From Anaeromassilibacillus senegalensis (GTDB lineage Bacteria > Bacillota > Clostridia > Oscillospirales > Acutalibacteraceae), in NCBI RefSeq assembly GCF_021531715.1, contig NZ_JAFBIT010000003.1:1-64000 (forward strand): a DNA stretch of 64,000 nt. Direction: 5' to 3'. The translations under genes and the position numbers were made by a program. The notes below the pieces were generated by a model, which did no database searches, was not told where the DNA came from, and saw only the letters and a program-made list of their open reading frames with translations. Position 1 is the stretch's first letter. Each line of letters opens with the position of its first letter. Shown here piece by piece: positions 39,187-49,424 of this stretch.

Positions 39187-40422
39187 ATGGAAAGAAGAGT
39201 TGTGATTACGGGTCTGGGCGCGGTAACGCCGATCGGCAACGACGTGGAGACCTTCTGGAATAATCTGAAGGCTGGTAAGTGCGGCATCACGCGGATCACG
39301 AAGTTTGATTCCACAGATTTTAAGGCGCATGTGGCGGCGGAGGTCAAGGATTTTGATCCGCTGCTGTACATGGACAAGGGCGAGCTGCGCAAGAACGATG
39401 TGTTCGCACAGTTTGCACTCGCGGCGGCGACGCAGGCGGTCAACGACAGCGAGATCATGGGCAAAATCGATCCCGAGCGCTTCGGCGTGTATTTCGGCTC
39501 CGGCATCGGCGGTATCCAGACGTTTTCGAACCAGATGACGACGCTGAACGAGAAGGGCCCGAAGCGCGTCTCGGCATACTTCATTCCGATGATGATCGCG
39601 AACATCGCGGGCGGCAACATCGCCATTAAGTTCAACGCGCAGGGCTCCTGCCTGCCGATCACAACGGCGTGCGCGACGAGCAACAATGAGATCGGCGAGG
39701 CGTACCGCGCGATCAAGCACGGTTATCTCGACGCGATCATCGCGGGCGGCGCGGAAGCGGCGATCACACCCATCGGCGTGGCGGGCTTCAGCAACATGAC
39801 GGCGCTCACCACCTGTCCGGACCCGGAGGATGCGTGCTGCCCGTTTGACAAGCGCAGAAGCGGCTTCATCATGGGCGAGGGCGGCGCGGCGCTGATCCTC
39901 GAGGAATACGAGCACGCGAAGGCGCGCGGCGCGCGGATGTACGCGGAGATCGTCGGCTACGGCGCGACGGACGACGCGCACCACATGACGGCGCCCGATC
40001 CGGAGGGCAACGGCGGCGCACGTGCCATCCGTATGGCATGCGAGGAGGCCGGCGCCGATGCGGCGAAGGAGAAGATCTACATCAACGCGCACGGTACGAG
40101 CACGCCGCTCAACGACCGCAGCGAGACGCTCGCGATCAAGAAGGCGTTCGGCGAGCACGCGTACGACGTGATCGTCAGCTCCACGAAGTCCATGACCGGC
40201 CATATGCTCGGCGCGGCAGGTGCGGTGGAGGCGATCGCTTCGGCGCTCGCGGTTAATGAGGGCGTCGTCCCGCCGACGATCAACTACAAGGAACCGGATC
40301 CCGACTGCGACCTCGACATCTGCCCGAACGAGGCGAGACGTGTCGATCTCGACCTTGCGCTGTCCGTGTCGCTCGGCTTCGGCGGCCACAATGCCTGTAT
40401 TGCAATCCGCAAGGTTTTGTAG
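39187..40422 (+). CDS. fabF: Beta-ketoacyl-ACP synthase II
   Basis: A 411-residue elongating condensing enzyme. Cys in ITTACATSNNEIGEA, His in INAHGTSTPLND and His in KSMTGHMLGAAGA form the C-H-H triad. The Lys following the active region (SSTKSM) is conserved. The ATG at 39187 is preferred to the directly preceding ATG at 39184 since AAAGGA is then better spaced; they differ by one residue. Controls the elongation and, in relatives, the temperature response of chain composition. Confidence 0.95.
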   Translation: MERRVVITGLGAVTPIGNDVETFWNNLKAGKCGITRITKFDSTDFKAHVAAEVKDFDPLLYMDKGELRKNDVFAQFALAAATQAVNDSEIMGKIDPERFGVYFGSGIGGIQTFSNQMTTLNEKGPKRVSAYFIPMMIANIAGGNIAIKFNAQGSCLPITTACATSNNEIGEAYRAIKHGYLDAIIAGGAEAAITPIGVAGFSNMTALTTCPDPEDACCPFDKRRSGFIMGEGGAALILEEYEHAKARGARMYAEIVGYGATDDAHHMTAPDPEGNGGARAIRMACEEAGADAAKEKIYINAHGTSTPLNDRSETLAIKKAFGEHAYDVIVSSTKSMTGHMLGAAGAVEAIASALAVNEGVVPPTINYKEPDPDCDLDICPNEARRVDLDLALSVSLGFGGHNACIAIRKVL

Positions 40423-40471
40423 TAAAATAACCAGATAGAATATACGATAGCAGCAAACGGAGGGACGTTTT

Positions 40472-40903
<432 letters not shown>

Positions 40904-40929
40904 TCCTGACGGAAAGAAGGAGAATCCGG

Positions 40930-41346
40930 ATGAACAAGGAAGAAATCAAAAAGATTTTACCGCACCGCGAGCCGATGCTGCTCGTGGACGAGGTGGAGCT
41001 TGTGGACGGCAAGGCGCTGGGCAAGTGCCACATCCGCGGCGACGAATATTTCCTGCAGGGACACTTCCCGGGCAACCCGATTGTGCCCGGCGTAATCCAG
41101 TGCGAGATGCTCGCGCAGAGCGCCTGCGTGCTTCTGGCGGACGGCGCGGCGGAGAATATGACGCCGGTGTTCACAAGCCTCGACAAGGTCAAGTTCCGCG
41201 GCATGGTAAAGCCCGGCGACACGCTGGAGACGGAGTGCGAGCTTGTGCGCCAGCGCGGCGCGTTCTATTTTGCCAAGGGCGTCGGCCGCGTGAACGGCAA
41301 GGTCTGCGTTTCGGCGGAGTTTTCGTTTGCGCTGGTGAAGTCCTGA
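40930..41346 (+). CDS. fabZ: 3-hydroxyacyl-ACP dehydratase
   Basis: A 138-residue hot-dog-fold dehydratase. The motif HREPMLLVDEVEL starts the protein. The active-site histidine is in LQGHFPGNPIVPGV and the acidic partner in IQCEMLAQSA. It dehydrates 3-hydroxyacyl-ACP to the trans-2-enoyl form used by FabK. No FabM or FabA homologue is seen here, so unsaturated chains must come from another route or gene elsewhere. Confidence 0.95.
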   Translation: MNKEEIKKILPHREPMLLVDEVELVDGKALGKCHIRGDEYFLQGHFPGNPIVPGVIQCEMLAQSACVLLADGAAENMTPVFTSLDKVKFRGMVKPGDTLETECELVRQRGAFYFAKGVGRVNGKVCVSAEFSFALVKS

Positions 41347-41373
41347 TTCCGGCGGAGGGAAGGAACAAAGCGT

Positions 41374-42687
41374 ATGTTTACGAAACTACTCGTTGCAAAC
41401 CGCGGCGAAATCGCGGTGCGCATCATCCGTGCCTGCAAGGAAATGGGCATCCGCACCGTCGCGGTCTATTCCAAGGCGGACGCGGAATCCATTCATGTGG
41501 CGCTCGCGGATGAGGCAATCTGCATCGGCGAAGCCGCGGCGAAGGACAGTTATTTGAATCAGGAGCGCATTCTCAGCGCGGCGATCGCCTCCAAGGCGCA
41601 GGCGATCCATCCGGGCTACGGCTTCCTTGCCGAAAATGCCGCCTTTGCAAAGCTGTGCAGAAAGCACGGCATCGCGTTTGTCGGTCCCTCCGGCGAGCTG
41701 ATTGAGCGCATGGGCGATAAGGACGCCGCGCGCCGCCTGATGCAGCAGTCCGGCGTGCCGACGATCCCCGGCACGGAGATCCTTGAAAACGCCGAAGCGG
41801 CGAAGGCCGCCGCGGAGAAGATCGGCTATCCCGTCATGCTCAAGGCTTCGGCGGGCGGCGGCGGCAAGGGCATCCGCTTGGTGCGCACGCCCGAGGAAAT
41901 TGAGCAGGCGTTCAACACCGCCTCCAGCGAAGCGCTGCGCGCGTTCGGCGACGGGCGGATGTACATGGAAAAATACATATACCCGGCGAAGCACATCGAG
42001 GTGCAGCTTCTCTGCGACGAGCAGGGGCACGTCGTTTGCCTCGGCGAGCGCGAGTGCTCGATTCAGCGCAACAACCAGAAGCTGATCGAGGAGTCCCCGT
42101 CTCCCGGCGTCTCCAAGGAAAAGCGCCGCGAGCTGTTCGACGCCGCAACCAAGGCGGCGAAGGCGGTGGGCTACGTCAACGCCGGCACGGTCGAGTTCCT
42201 GATGGACAAGGACAAAAACTTCTATTTTATGGAGATGAACACGCGCCTGCAGGTGGAGCACCCGGTTTCGGAGCTCGTCACCGGCAAGGACATCGTCAAG
42301 TGGCAGATCCGCATTGCGGCGGGCGTGGAGCTCGACTGCACACAGAGCGACATCAAGGTGCGCGGCGCGGCGATCGAGTGCCGCATCAACGCCGGCGGTG
42401 TGGGAAAGGTCAATTTCCTGCACATTCCGTCCGGCCCGTGGGTGCGCTTCGATACATTCCTGTATCAGGGCTATGAGGTGCCGCCGTTTTACGATTCCAT
42501 GCTCGGCAAGATGATCGTCTTTTCCTCCACGCGCGAGGAGGCGATCCGCAAGATGCAGTCCGCGCTGTGCGAGCTTGTCATCGGCGGCCTGCCGAACAAC
42601 ATCGAAAACCAGATCGACATCATCCGCGACCCCGTTTTCCACAGCGGAGATTACTATACGGATTTCATCAAAAACCGCGAAGGGTAA
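41374..42687 (+). CDS. accC: Acetyl-CoA carboxylase biotin carboxylase subunit
   Basis: A 437-residue ATP-grasp enzyme that carboxylates biotin. The N-terminal VANRGEIAVRIIRACKEMG, the ATP loop KASAGGGGKGIRLV, and EMNTRLQVEHPVSE with the catalytic glutamates are all intact. RGAAIECRINA starts the C-terminal domain. The start at 41374 has GGAGGGAAGG upstream. Slightly short at the C-terminus compared with E. coli, which is common in Firmicutes. Confidence 0.95.
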   Translation: MFTKLLVANRGEIAVRIIRACKEMGIRTVAVYSKADAESIHVALADEAICIGEAAAKDSYLNQERILSAAIASKAQAIHPGYGFLAENAAFAKLCRKHGIAFVGPSGELIERMGDKDAARRLMQQSGVPTIPGTEILENAEAAKAAAEKIGYPVMLKASAGGGGKGIRLVRTPEEIEQAFNTASSEALRAFGDGRMYMEKYIYPAKHIEVQLLCDEQGHVVCLGERECSIQRNNQKLIEESPSPGVSKEKRRELFDAATKAAKAVGYVNAGTVEFLMDKDKNFYFMEMNTRLQVEHPVSELVTGKDIVKWQIRIAAGVELDCTQSDIKVRGAAIECRINAGGVGKVNFLHIPSGPWVRFDTFLYQGYEVPPFYDSMLGKMIVFSSTREEAIRKMQSALCELVIGGLPNNIENQIDIIRDPVFHSGDYYTDFIKNREG

Positions 42688-42704
42688 GAAGGGAGTAAAC
42701 CGTT

Positions 42705-43616
42705 ATGAACCTGATGGGCCTGTTCCGGTCGCCCCAGAATGAGCTGGAAAAAGGCGGCAAGCAGCCGAAAAATCCGCAGGAGGACCTGCACGAGATCACG
42801 AACACCTGCCCGAAATGCGGCACACAGACGCCGGTTTCGGAGCTCTGGGACAGCCAGAACGTCTGCCGCTGCGGACACCATTTTCGCATGACGGCGCGCC
42901 AGCGCATCAGCTTCCTCGCGGATGAGGACAGCTTCACGGAGCTGGACGGCGATCTGACGAGCCGCGATATCCTCGAATTCCCGAATTATGAAAATAAGCT
43001 CAAAAGCGCACGCCTTGCAACCCGCGAAAAGGAGGCTGTGGTCTGCGGCACCGCGAAGATCGAGGGCGAGGACTGCGCGCTGTTCTGCATGGAGCCGCAC
43101 TTCATGATGGGCAGCATGGGCACCGTGGTCGGCGAGAAGATCACGCGCCTGTTTGAGTACGCCACCGAGCACCGCCTGCCTGTGATCGGATTTACCGCCG
43201 CAGGCGGCGCGCGCATGCAGGAGGGCATCCTTTCTTTGATGCAGATGGCGAAGACGAGCGGCGCGGTTCGTTTGCACAGCGACGCGGGTCTGTTTTATCT
43301 TACCGTCCTCACCGATCCCACGACCGGCGGCGTGACGGCGAGCTTTGCGATGGACGGAGACGTGATCATGGCGGAGCCGGGCGCGATGGTCGGCTTTGCG
43401 GGTGCGCGCGTCATTGAGCAGACGATCCGTAAAAAGCTGCCGGAGGGCTTCCAGCGCGCGGAGTTCCTTTTGGAGCACGGCTTCATCGACCTCATCACGC
43501 CGAGAAGCCGCCAGAAGGCGGTTATCGCGCAGCTTCTGCGGATGCATGACAGCGAAAAGCAGGGCGTCTGCACACCGCCCGAGACGGAGCCGGAAACAGA
43601 GGAGGGCGAAGCATAA
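42705..43616 (+). CDS. accD: Acetyl-CoA carboxylase carboxyltransferase beta subunit
   Basis: A 303-residue carboxyltransferase half. An N-terminal zinc finger starts CPKCGTQTP, and its second half reads VCRCGHHF, where the cysteines are one residue closer (C-x-C) than the usual C-x2-C. The crotonase-like core has [23 protein letters not shown] and [20 protein letters not shown] for the acyl-CoA oxyanion hole. A Pro/Glu-rich tail ends the protein. The stop overlaps the accA start by one base (TAATG), so the two subunits are made together. Confidence 0.95.
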   Translation: MNLMGLFRSPQNELEKGGKQPKNPQEDLHEITNTCPKCGTQTPVSELWDSQNVCRCGHHFRMTARQRISFLADEDSFTELDGDLTSRDILEFPNYENKLKSARLATREKEAVVCGTAKIEGEDCALFCMEPHFMMGSMGTVVGEKITRLFEYATEHRLPVIGFTAAGGARMQEGILSLMQMAKTSGAVRLHSDAGLFYLTVLTDPTTGGVTASFAMDGDVIMAEPGAMVGFAGARVIEQTIRKKLPEGFQRAEFLLEHGFIDLITPRSRQKAVIAQLLRMHDSEKQGVCTPPETEPETEEGEA

Positions 43617-44380
43617 TGGCAACGGCATACGAAAAGGTTCAGCTTGCGCGCGGCAAGGGCCGCGCGACAGGGCTTTCGTTCATCCAAAATATTTTCTCGG
43701 ATTTCGTCGAGCTGCACGGCGACCGCCGGTTTGCGGACGATCCCGCAATTGTCGGCGGCGTGGCATGGCTCGGCGGGCGCGCGGTGACGGTTATCGCCAT
43801 TGAAAAGGGCGGCGATACGCGCGACAAGGTCTACCGCAATTTCGGCTCCCCGAACCCGGAGGGCTACCGCAAGGCGCTCCGCCTGATGAAGCAGGCGGAG
43901 AAATTCCACCGCCCGGTTGTCTGTTTCGTCGATACCTCCGGCGCGTTCTGCGGCATCGGCGCGGAGGAGCGCGGACAGGGTCAGGCGATCGCGGAAAATC
44001 TCGTGGAGATGATGGGCCTGAAAACGCCGGTGATCTCGATTCTCGTCGGCGAGGGCGGCTCCGGCGGCGCGCTTGCGCTCGCCGTGGCGGATCGCGTCTG
44101 GATCCTCGAAAACGCCGTCTATTCGGTCGTTTCCCCCGAGGGCTGCGCGAGCATCCTCTGGAAGGACGCAAAACGCGCGAAGGACGCGGCGGAGTGCCTG
44201 CACCTGACCGCGCAGGACATGGAGGCGCTCGGCGTCGTGGAGCAGGTCATCAGCGAGGAAGGCAAGGGCGAGGTTTTCAGCCGCGTCAAGTCCATGCTCG
44301 AGACAGAGCTCGACGCGCTCTGCGCAACGGATACCGATACGCTCCTCAAAGCGCGCTATGAGCGGTTCAGAAAATATTGA
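43616..44380 (+). CDS. accA: Acetyl-CoA carboxylase carboxyltransferase alpha subunit
   Basis: A 254-residue carboxyltransferase half that joins AccD in an alpha2-beta2 enzyme transferring CO2 to acetyl-CoA. Conserved parts: [35 protein letters not shown], and [27 protein letters not shown]. It lacks the N-terminal helical extension of the E. coli protein, as is normal in clostridia. Last gene of the operon, followed by a strong terminator. Confidence 0.95.
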   Translation: MATAYEKVQLARGKGRATGLSFIQNIFSDFVELHGDRRFADDPAIVGGVAWLGGRAVTVIAIEKGGDTRDKVYRNFGSPNPEGYRKALRLMKQAEKFHRPVVCFVDTSGAFCGIGAEERGQGQAIAENLVEMMGLKTPVISILVGEGGSGGALALAVADRVWILENAVYSVVSPEGCASILWKDAKRAKDAAECLHLTAQDMEALGVVEQVISEEGKGEVFSRVKSMLETELDALCATDTDTLLKARYERFRKY

Positions 44381-44393
44381 GCGATCAATAAGG

Positions 44394-44424
44394 AAAGGGC
44401 TTCCCGGTTTTGGGAAGCCCTTTT
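44394..44424. terminator. Terminator of the fab/acc operon (bidirectional)
   Basis: An 11-bp stem AAGGGCTTCCC / GGGAAGCCCTT with a 6-base loop and TT. The mirrored A-run serves the convergent hydrolase-GNAT gene. Confidence 0.85.
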
Positions 44425-44430
44425 GATATT

Positions 44431-45564
44431 TTATTTACCGAGAACGCAGAGGTCGCCGAGCTTTTCGAAGCCGTTCTTCCGGTAGAAGCGGTAGGCGGGG
44501 TAGCTTTCCTCGGTGTTGAGCAGCATGCCGCGCATGCCGCGGGCGGAGAGGTCCGTCTCGATGTCCGCAAGGAACTGCGAGCCAATGCCCATGCCCTGCA
44601 GGTCGGGGTCAACGCAGAACTCGTCGATGTAGTATTCCACGCCGCCGATCCACGGCTTTTTCATGCCGACAGACAGCGCTGCCACCTTGCCGTCCACCAC
44701 GGCGATGTACCCGAGAAACGCGTCGAGCCGCAGGAAGCTTTCAAAGTAGTCGTGGACGGGCTGCTCGGACGGGAATTCGTCATACCACGGCGCACCCGAA
44801 AAGGCGCGGATGTACAGCGCCACGCATTCCGCAAGGCGCGCCCGCGTCAGGGGCAGCGTGGTGATGCGCGGCGGCAGGCTGGCACCGATCCACTTGCGGA
44901 CGATCGCGTTATCGCCGGGCTGCATGAACGAGTGGTCGCTCTCCTCGGAGACGGTCAGCTTGCAGTGAAATCTGCCCGCGAAAGCGTCGAGCACCGCGCG
45001 GGACTGCAAAACGTCCTTGCCGCCGTAGAGAATCGCGGTCGGAATCGGCCACGTTTCGATCGGGTGCGCCTTGACATACTGGAAGTAATCCCAGCGCAGG
45101 GGATCAATCGGCGTGGCGATCTCCTTTTCTGCCTCGAGCCGCGCTTCGGTCACGTCGAACCACGTCATCATCTGCTGCACGAGGTACTCCATGTCGACCA
45201 CGGGCGACTGGAACAGGCAGCGCTTGAGGGGTCTGCCCGCGTAGGCATTCAGGCTGAAATACGCGCCGAGACTGCACGCGAAAAGCGAAACGTCGTCCCA
45301 CCGGGAGAACACCCAGTTGGCGATGATGTTCAGATCGCGGATACCATTCCAAATGTCGCACCGGTCGGGCTCGCCGGCGCGCTCGCCGTGCTCGGGCAGG
45401 TCGAAGCTGAGCGTCTGAAAGCCGCGTTCGGCGGCGATTTCGGCGAAGTCCGCCGCGTATTCCTTGGCAGACATCTTGCCGTGCACATGGATGAAAATGC
45501 GCGGCGCGGGCGCTCCCCACAAAATCGCGGGAATGCCCGAAATCTTTATTTTTTTCTGTTCCAT
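44431..45564 (-). CDS. Alpha/beta hydrolase - GNAT acetyltransferase fusion
   Basis: A 377-residue two-domain protein. Residues 1-230 form an alpha/beta hydrolase: HVHGKMSAKEY (oxyanion region), FDLPEHGERAG, nucleophile elbow ACSLGAYF (A-x-S-x-G instead of G-x-S-x-G), acid in LYGGKDVL and base in SEESDHSFM. Residues 240-377 form a GNAT domain with EFCVDPDLQGMGIGSQFLADIE and the end YPAYRFYRKNGFEKLG. Both active sites look complete. The start at 45564 is supported by the domain boundary; upstream codons are antisense to the ABC exporter gene. Fusions of these two enzymes are uncommon; coupled deacylation and acetylation of one substrate is a possible reason (inference). Confidence 0.82.
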   Translation of the reverse strand: MEQKKIKISGIPAILWGAPAPRIFIHVHGKMSAKEYAADFAEIAAERGFQTLSFDLPEHGERAGEPDRCDIWNGIRDLNIIANWVFSRWDDVSLFACSLGAYFSLNAYAGRPLKRCLFQSPVVDMEYLVQQMMTWFDVTEARLEAEKEIATPIDPLRWDYFQYVKAHPIETWPIPTAILYGGKDVLQSRAVLDAFAGRFHCKLTVSEESDHSFMQPGDNAIVRKWIGASLPPRITTLPLTRARLAECVALYIRAFSGAPWYDEFPSEQPVHDYFESFLRLDAFLGYIAVVDGKVAALSVGMKKPWIGGVEYYIDEFCVDPDLQGMGIGSQFLADIETDLSARGMRGMLLNTEESYPAYRFYRKNGFEKLGDLCVLGK

Positions 45565-45589
45565 TTCAAATCTCTTTGTTTTGCGCACC

Positions 45590-47398
45590 TTATTCCGCAA
45601 AAACCTTGCCGGCGGTCTCCTGCTCGAACTGCTTGTTGTACAGATCGGCGTAGTAGCCGCCCTTTTCGAGCAGCGCCTCGTGCGTGCCCTGTTCAATGAT
45701 CTTGCCGCCGCGCACGACGAGAATCAGATCCGCGTGGCGGATCGTCGAAAGGCGGTGCGCGATCAAAAATGAGGTGCGGTTCTCGAGCAGCGTCGAGATC
45801 GCGTGCTGGATCAGCTCCTCGGTCTTCGTGTCGATGGATGCCGTCGCCTCGTCGAGAACGAAGATGCGCGGGTCGGCCAGCACGGCGCGTGCAAAGGAAA
45901 TAAGCTGCTTCTCACCGGTGGAGAGCTGGTCACCGCCCTCGCCGACGTCGCTGTCGTAGCCCTTTTCCATGCGCATGATGCAGTCGTGTGCGCTGACGAG
46001 TTTTGCCGCCGCCTCAATCTCCGCGTCGGTCGCGTCGAGACGGCCGTAGCGGATATTCTCGCGTACGCTTCCGGAAAACAGGTGCGGCGTCTGCAGAACG
46101 TAGCCGATGCTCGAGTGCAGCCAGAGCATGGAGCGCTCGCGGTAGTCCTTGCCGTCGATCAAAATGCGCCCCTCGGTTGGCTCGAAGAAGCGGCAGGCGA
46201 GATTCACGAGCGTGCTCTTGCCCGCGCCGGTTTCGCCCACGATGGCGACCGTTGTGCCGGCGGGAATGTCGAGCGAGAAGTGCTCGAGCACGTTTTCCAC
46301 GCCGTCCGAATACTTGAAGGTCACGTCGTCGAACGTGATATGGCCGTAGATCGGCTCCCAGTTCTCGCGCTTCGGCTCAAACGAGGTGCCGTATTTTTCG
46401 ATGACCTCGGGCGTGTCGGTGATGAGCGGCTTGCGCTCAAGCAGCGCGGAGACGCGCTCGATGTTTGCCTGCGTTGAGATGAAATTCGAGATGGTGCGCG
46501 CAAGCTGCTGCACCGGGTCTGCAATGATCAGCGCGTAGTTGATGAAAACGGTCATCTCGCCGACCGAAATATCGCCAAAAAGCACCATGCGGCCGCCGCG
46601 CGTCAGCACGAGCGCGACGCCGATGGCGGTCAGAAAACCGATGATCGGGATGTACACCGCGTTCAGCCAGACCGCGTGGATCGTCGTGCGGCGCATGTCG
46701 TCGGTCACGGCGCGGAAGGCCGTGTCGTTTTTCTCCTCGATCACAAGCGTCTTGGAGGTCTTTGCGCCGGAGATACCCTCGTTGTAGTGGCGCGTGACCT
46801 CGGCGTTGATGGCGCGCACGCGGCGGTTGACCGCGAGGATCTTCTTCTGGAAGAACACCGTAAACACCGCGATGACCGGGATGATCGCGATCAGAATCAG
46901 CGCGAGCCGCCAGTTTACCGCGAGCATCACGAAGACGCAGCCGACGACGTACGCGGCGCTCCAGAAGATGTCCACAAGGCTCCAGGCGAGTACCGAGCCG
47001 ATCTTGTTTGTGTCGCTCATCACGCGCGCCATGATCGTGCCGACCGGCGTCGTGTTGTAGTACGAGAAGTCGAGCGTCTGCAGATGCTCAAACAGCTTCC
47101 GCTTCATGTCCCTGCCGACGTACATCTCCACCTTGAGCGCGGCGATGGCCATCAGGATGGTGCCGAGCGTCATCAGCACGGTGAGCAGAACGTAGAACAG
47201 GATAAACGGCAGAAGTCCTTCCGTGGTGCGCGGCTCGATGAAGTGGTCCACCGCGTAGCCGGAGAAAAGCGGCTGAATCGTATCGATGCACGCGCCGAAC
47301 AGCATCAGCGCGATGATCGCGATCATCTGCTTTTTGTACGGAGCGAGGAACGGCAGGAGCTTCGCCCATGTCTGTAACGATTTGTTTTTAATTTTCAT
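45590..47398 (-). CDS. ABC exporter, half-transporter with complete Walker B
   Basis: A 602-residue fused membrane-plus-ATPase half-transporter. Six helices lie in residues about 20-320. The nucleotide-binding domain has Walker A GETGAGKST, a noncanonical signature LSTGEKQLIS, and Walker B IFVLDEATASID with the catalytic glutamate; the switch histidine is in IAHRLST. It is the second gene of a pair. With its partner it forms the asymmetric BmrCD/TM287-288-type heterodimer: this subunit supplies the Glu of the active site and the weak signature of the other site. The start at 47398 follows GGGGAATAAC. Probable drug or lipid exporter. Confidence 0.92.
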   Translation of the reverse strand: MKIKNKSLQTWAKLLPFLAPYKKQMIAIIALMLFGACIDTIQPLFSGYAVDHFIEPRTTEGLLPFILFYVLLTVLMTLGTILMAIAALKVEMYVGRDMKRKLFEHLQTLDFSYYNTTPVGTIMARVMSDTNKIGSVLAWSLVDIFWSAAYVVGCVFVMLAVNWRLALILIAIIPVIAVFTVFFQKKILAVNRRVRAINAEVTRHYNEGISGAKTSKTLVIEEKNDTAFRAVTDDMRRTTIHAVWLNAVYIPIIGFLTAIGVALVLTRGGRMVLFGDISVGEMTVFINYALIIADPVQQLARTISNFISTQANIERVSALLERKPLITDTPEVIEKYGTSFEPKRENWEPIYGHITFDDVTFKYSDGVENVLEHFSLDIPAGTTVAIVGETGAGKSTLVNLACRFFEPTEGRILIDGKDYRERSMLWLHSSIGYVLQTPHLFSGSVRENIRYGRLDATDAEIEAAAKLVSAHDCIMRMEKGYDSDVGEGGDQLSTGEKQLISFARAVLADPRIFVLDEATASIDTKTEELIQHAISTLLENRTSFLIAHRLSTIRHADLILVVRGGKIIEQGTHEALLEKGGYYADLYNKQFEQETAGKVFAE

Positions 47399-47424
47399 AT
47401 GGTTATTCCCCAAAGCAGCGCGGC

Positions 47425-49224
47425 TTATGTAGCGGAGCGCTGTGTGTCGTAGATGCGTTTGTAGATGCCGTCCTCGTCCTTCAGCGTCTCATGCGTGCCG
47501 CGCTGCACGATGCGGCCCTTATCCATGACGATGATCTGGTCGGCATTCATGATGGTCGTGATGCGGTGCGCGATGATGATCGTCGTGCCGTGCACGTTCT
47601 GATTGATCGATTCGCGGATCTTCGCGTCGGTCTCCATATCGACGGCGGAGAGCGAGTCGTCGAAGATCTTGATCGGCGTGTTCTGCATCAGCATGCGGGC
47701 GATCGCGACGCGCTGCTTCTGGCCGCCGGAGATCGTCACGCCGCGCTCGCCGATCTGCGTGTCGTAGCCCTCGGCGAAGCTGTCGATTGTGTCGTCGATC
47801 ACCGCAAGGCGCGCGTACCGCCGCACGCTCTCGAGATCGTGGCGGTCTGAGCCATCCGAAATGCTGTCTTTGAAGCTCTTCGAGAACAGGAACGGCTCCT
47901 GCAGAACGATGCCGATATTCCGCCGCAGGTGGTCGAGCGCGATGCGCCGGATGTCGACGCCGCCGACGGTGATTTCACCGCAGCCCTCGGGCAGCTCGTA
48001 CAGGCGGTCGAGCAGATACGTCAGCGTGCTCTTGCCGCTGCCGGTGGAACCGAGGATGCCGAGCGTCGTGCCGGCCTTGATTTTGAAGTTGATGTCGTGC
48101 AGAACCTCGCCGGAGGCGCCGTACGAGAAGTTGACGTTTTTGAATTCGATGTCGCGGTCCATCGGCGGTGTGACCGGGTTTTCCGTGTCGCGCTCCGGCT
48201 CAGCGTCGAGAATCTCAAACAGGCGCTTCGAGCTGATGCCCGTCTTGGAAAGCTCGCTGAGCAGGCGGCCGAGACTGCGCGTCGGCCAGACGAGCATGGA
48301 GTTGTACGCGATGAACGCGAGGTATTCGCCCTCCGTGATCGAATCGTTCACGACGAAGAAGATGCCCGCCGCCATGATGGTGATGACCTGCAAGCCGGAG
48401 AGCAGATCGCCGAGGCCCCAGTTCAGGCCGAGTACGCGCCCGAGGCGCACCCACATGTCGGTGAACAGCTCGTTCTGCTTGTTGAATTTGTCCTTTTCAA
48501 ACCGCTCGCGCCCGAACGCGCGCACAACGCGCACGCCGGTGAGGTTTTCCTGTACGATGGCGGTCAGCGTGCCCTCGGCCTCGTCCGCCACGCGGAAGCG
48601 GTCGCCGACGATAAAGAAGAAGATCAGCGAGTACCCCACGACGATCGGGATGAAGATGAAGGCGATCAGTGCGAGCTGCGCGTTCATCGCGAACATCAGG
48701 CCGAGCGAGACGACGATCAGGAACGTGACGCGCACGAGCTCCATCATCTGGTCGCTGATGAAATTGCGGATCAGGTCGACGTCCTGCGTGCAGCGCTGGA
48801 TGATGTCGCCGGTCTGATTCAGGTTGTGCCACGCGTACGGCAGCCGCTGAATGTGCGAGAACAGCGTATCGCGGATCTTCGTGACCGTGCCCTCGCAGCC
48901 CTTTGCCATGTTCATGCGCGAAAGGTAGGTGGAAACGCCGGAAAGCACGGCGAAAATCAGCGAGGCCAGTGCGCAGAGCACGATATTTTCGCGCAGGAAC
49001 GCACGCCCGCCGAGCGATTCGATCCACCCAGTCAGAAATGCGGGCAGATTGAACGGCGAATCGTTGATGACGGAGTCGACTGTGACGCGGATGACCTGCG
49101 GTGTCATATAGTTTGCAAAGACCGCGATGACGATGGAGATGAGCGCCAGCACGAAATTGTGGCGCAGTCCCTTCGTGAACGGGTAAAACCGCAGGATGCT
49201 GGTGTGTTTCTTGTCCTTTTTCAC
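47425..49224 (-). CDS. ABC exporter, half-transporter with degenerate Walker B
   Basis: A 599-residue membrane-plus-ATPase subunit, first of the pair. The ATPase domain has Walker A GSTGSGKST, signature ISGGQKQRVA, and Walker B IKIFDDSLSAVD, in which the catalytic Glu is replaced by Asp. This is the degenerate half of a heterodimeric exporter and fits the altered signature of its partner. The start is a GTG at 49224 with GGAAAGG 11 bases upstream, directly beside a long hairpin. The gap to the second gene is 26 bases, so both are made from one message. Confidence 0.92.
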   Translation of the reverse strand: MKKDKKHTSILRFYPFTKGLRHNFVLALISIVIAVFANYMTPQVIRVTVDSVINDSPFNLPAFLTGWIESLGGRAFLRENIVLCALASLIFAVLSGVSTYLSRMNMAKGCEGTVTKIRDTLFSHIQRLPYAWHNLNQTGDIIQRCTQDVDLIRNFISDQMMELVRVTFLIVVSLGLMFAMNAQLALIAFIFIPIVVGYSLIFFFIVGDRFRVADEAEGTLTAIVQENLTGVRVVRAFGRERFEKDKFNKQNELFTDMWVRLGRVLGLNWGLGDLLSGLQVITIMAAGIFFVVNDSITEGEYLAFIAYNSMLVWPTRSLGRLLSELSKTGISSKRLFEILDAEPERDTENPVTPPMDRDIEFKNVNFSYGASGEVLHDINFKIKAGTTLGILGSTGSGKSTLTYLLDRLYELPEGCGEITVGGVDIRRIALDHLRRNIGIVLQEPFLFSKSFKDSISDGSDRHDLESVRRYARLAVIDDTIDSFAEGYDTQIGERGVTISGGQKQRVAIARMLMQNTPIKIFDDSLSAVDMETDAKIRESINQNVHGTTIIIAHRITTIMNADQIIVMDKGRIVQRGTHETLKDEDGIYKRIYDTQRSAT

Positions 49225-49424
49225 AAAATACCGAACCTTTCCGATGCGCGCAAAAGCCGGTAGGGCGGGTTATTCCCTGCCGGAAGGCTTCCCCAAAAGC
49301 GCGCATCTGCGCCGTACCGATTGCACGGCGAAATCGGGCGCGGGAGCCTTTTCCCGTACCCTTTACCAATGCGTATACCGCGCCGGAAAACACGGATCCC
49401 CGGCGACTTCATGACGGTACTACC
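49225..49424 (-). promoter_or_regulatory. Long structured leader of the ABC exporter operon
   Basis: From the promoter at 49425-49453 the message has a leader of about 195 bases. It contains a possible 63-codon basic leader peptide (49412-49221) and, just before the ribosome site (49236-49242), a hairpin closed by a perfect 9-bp stem GATGCGCGC (49243-49251) / GCGCGCATC (49299-49307) with an inner CCGG/CCGG arm. It resembles the translated leader ahead of bmrCD in B. subtilis. Control by ribosome stalling is inference. Confidence 0.45.
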
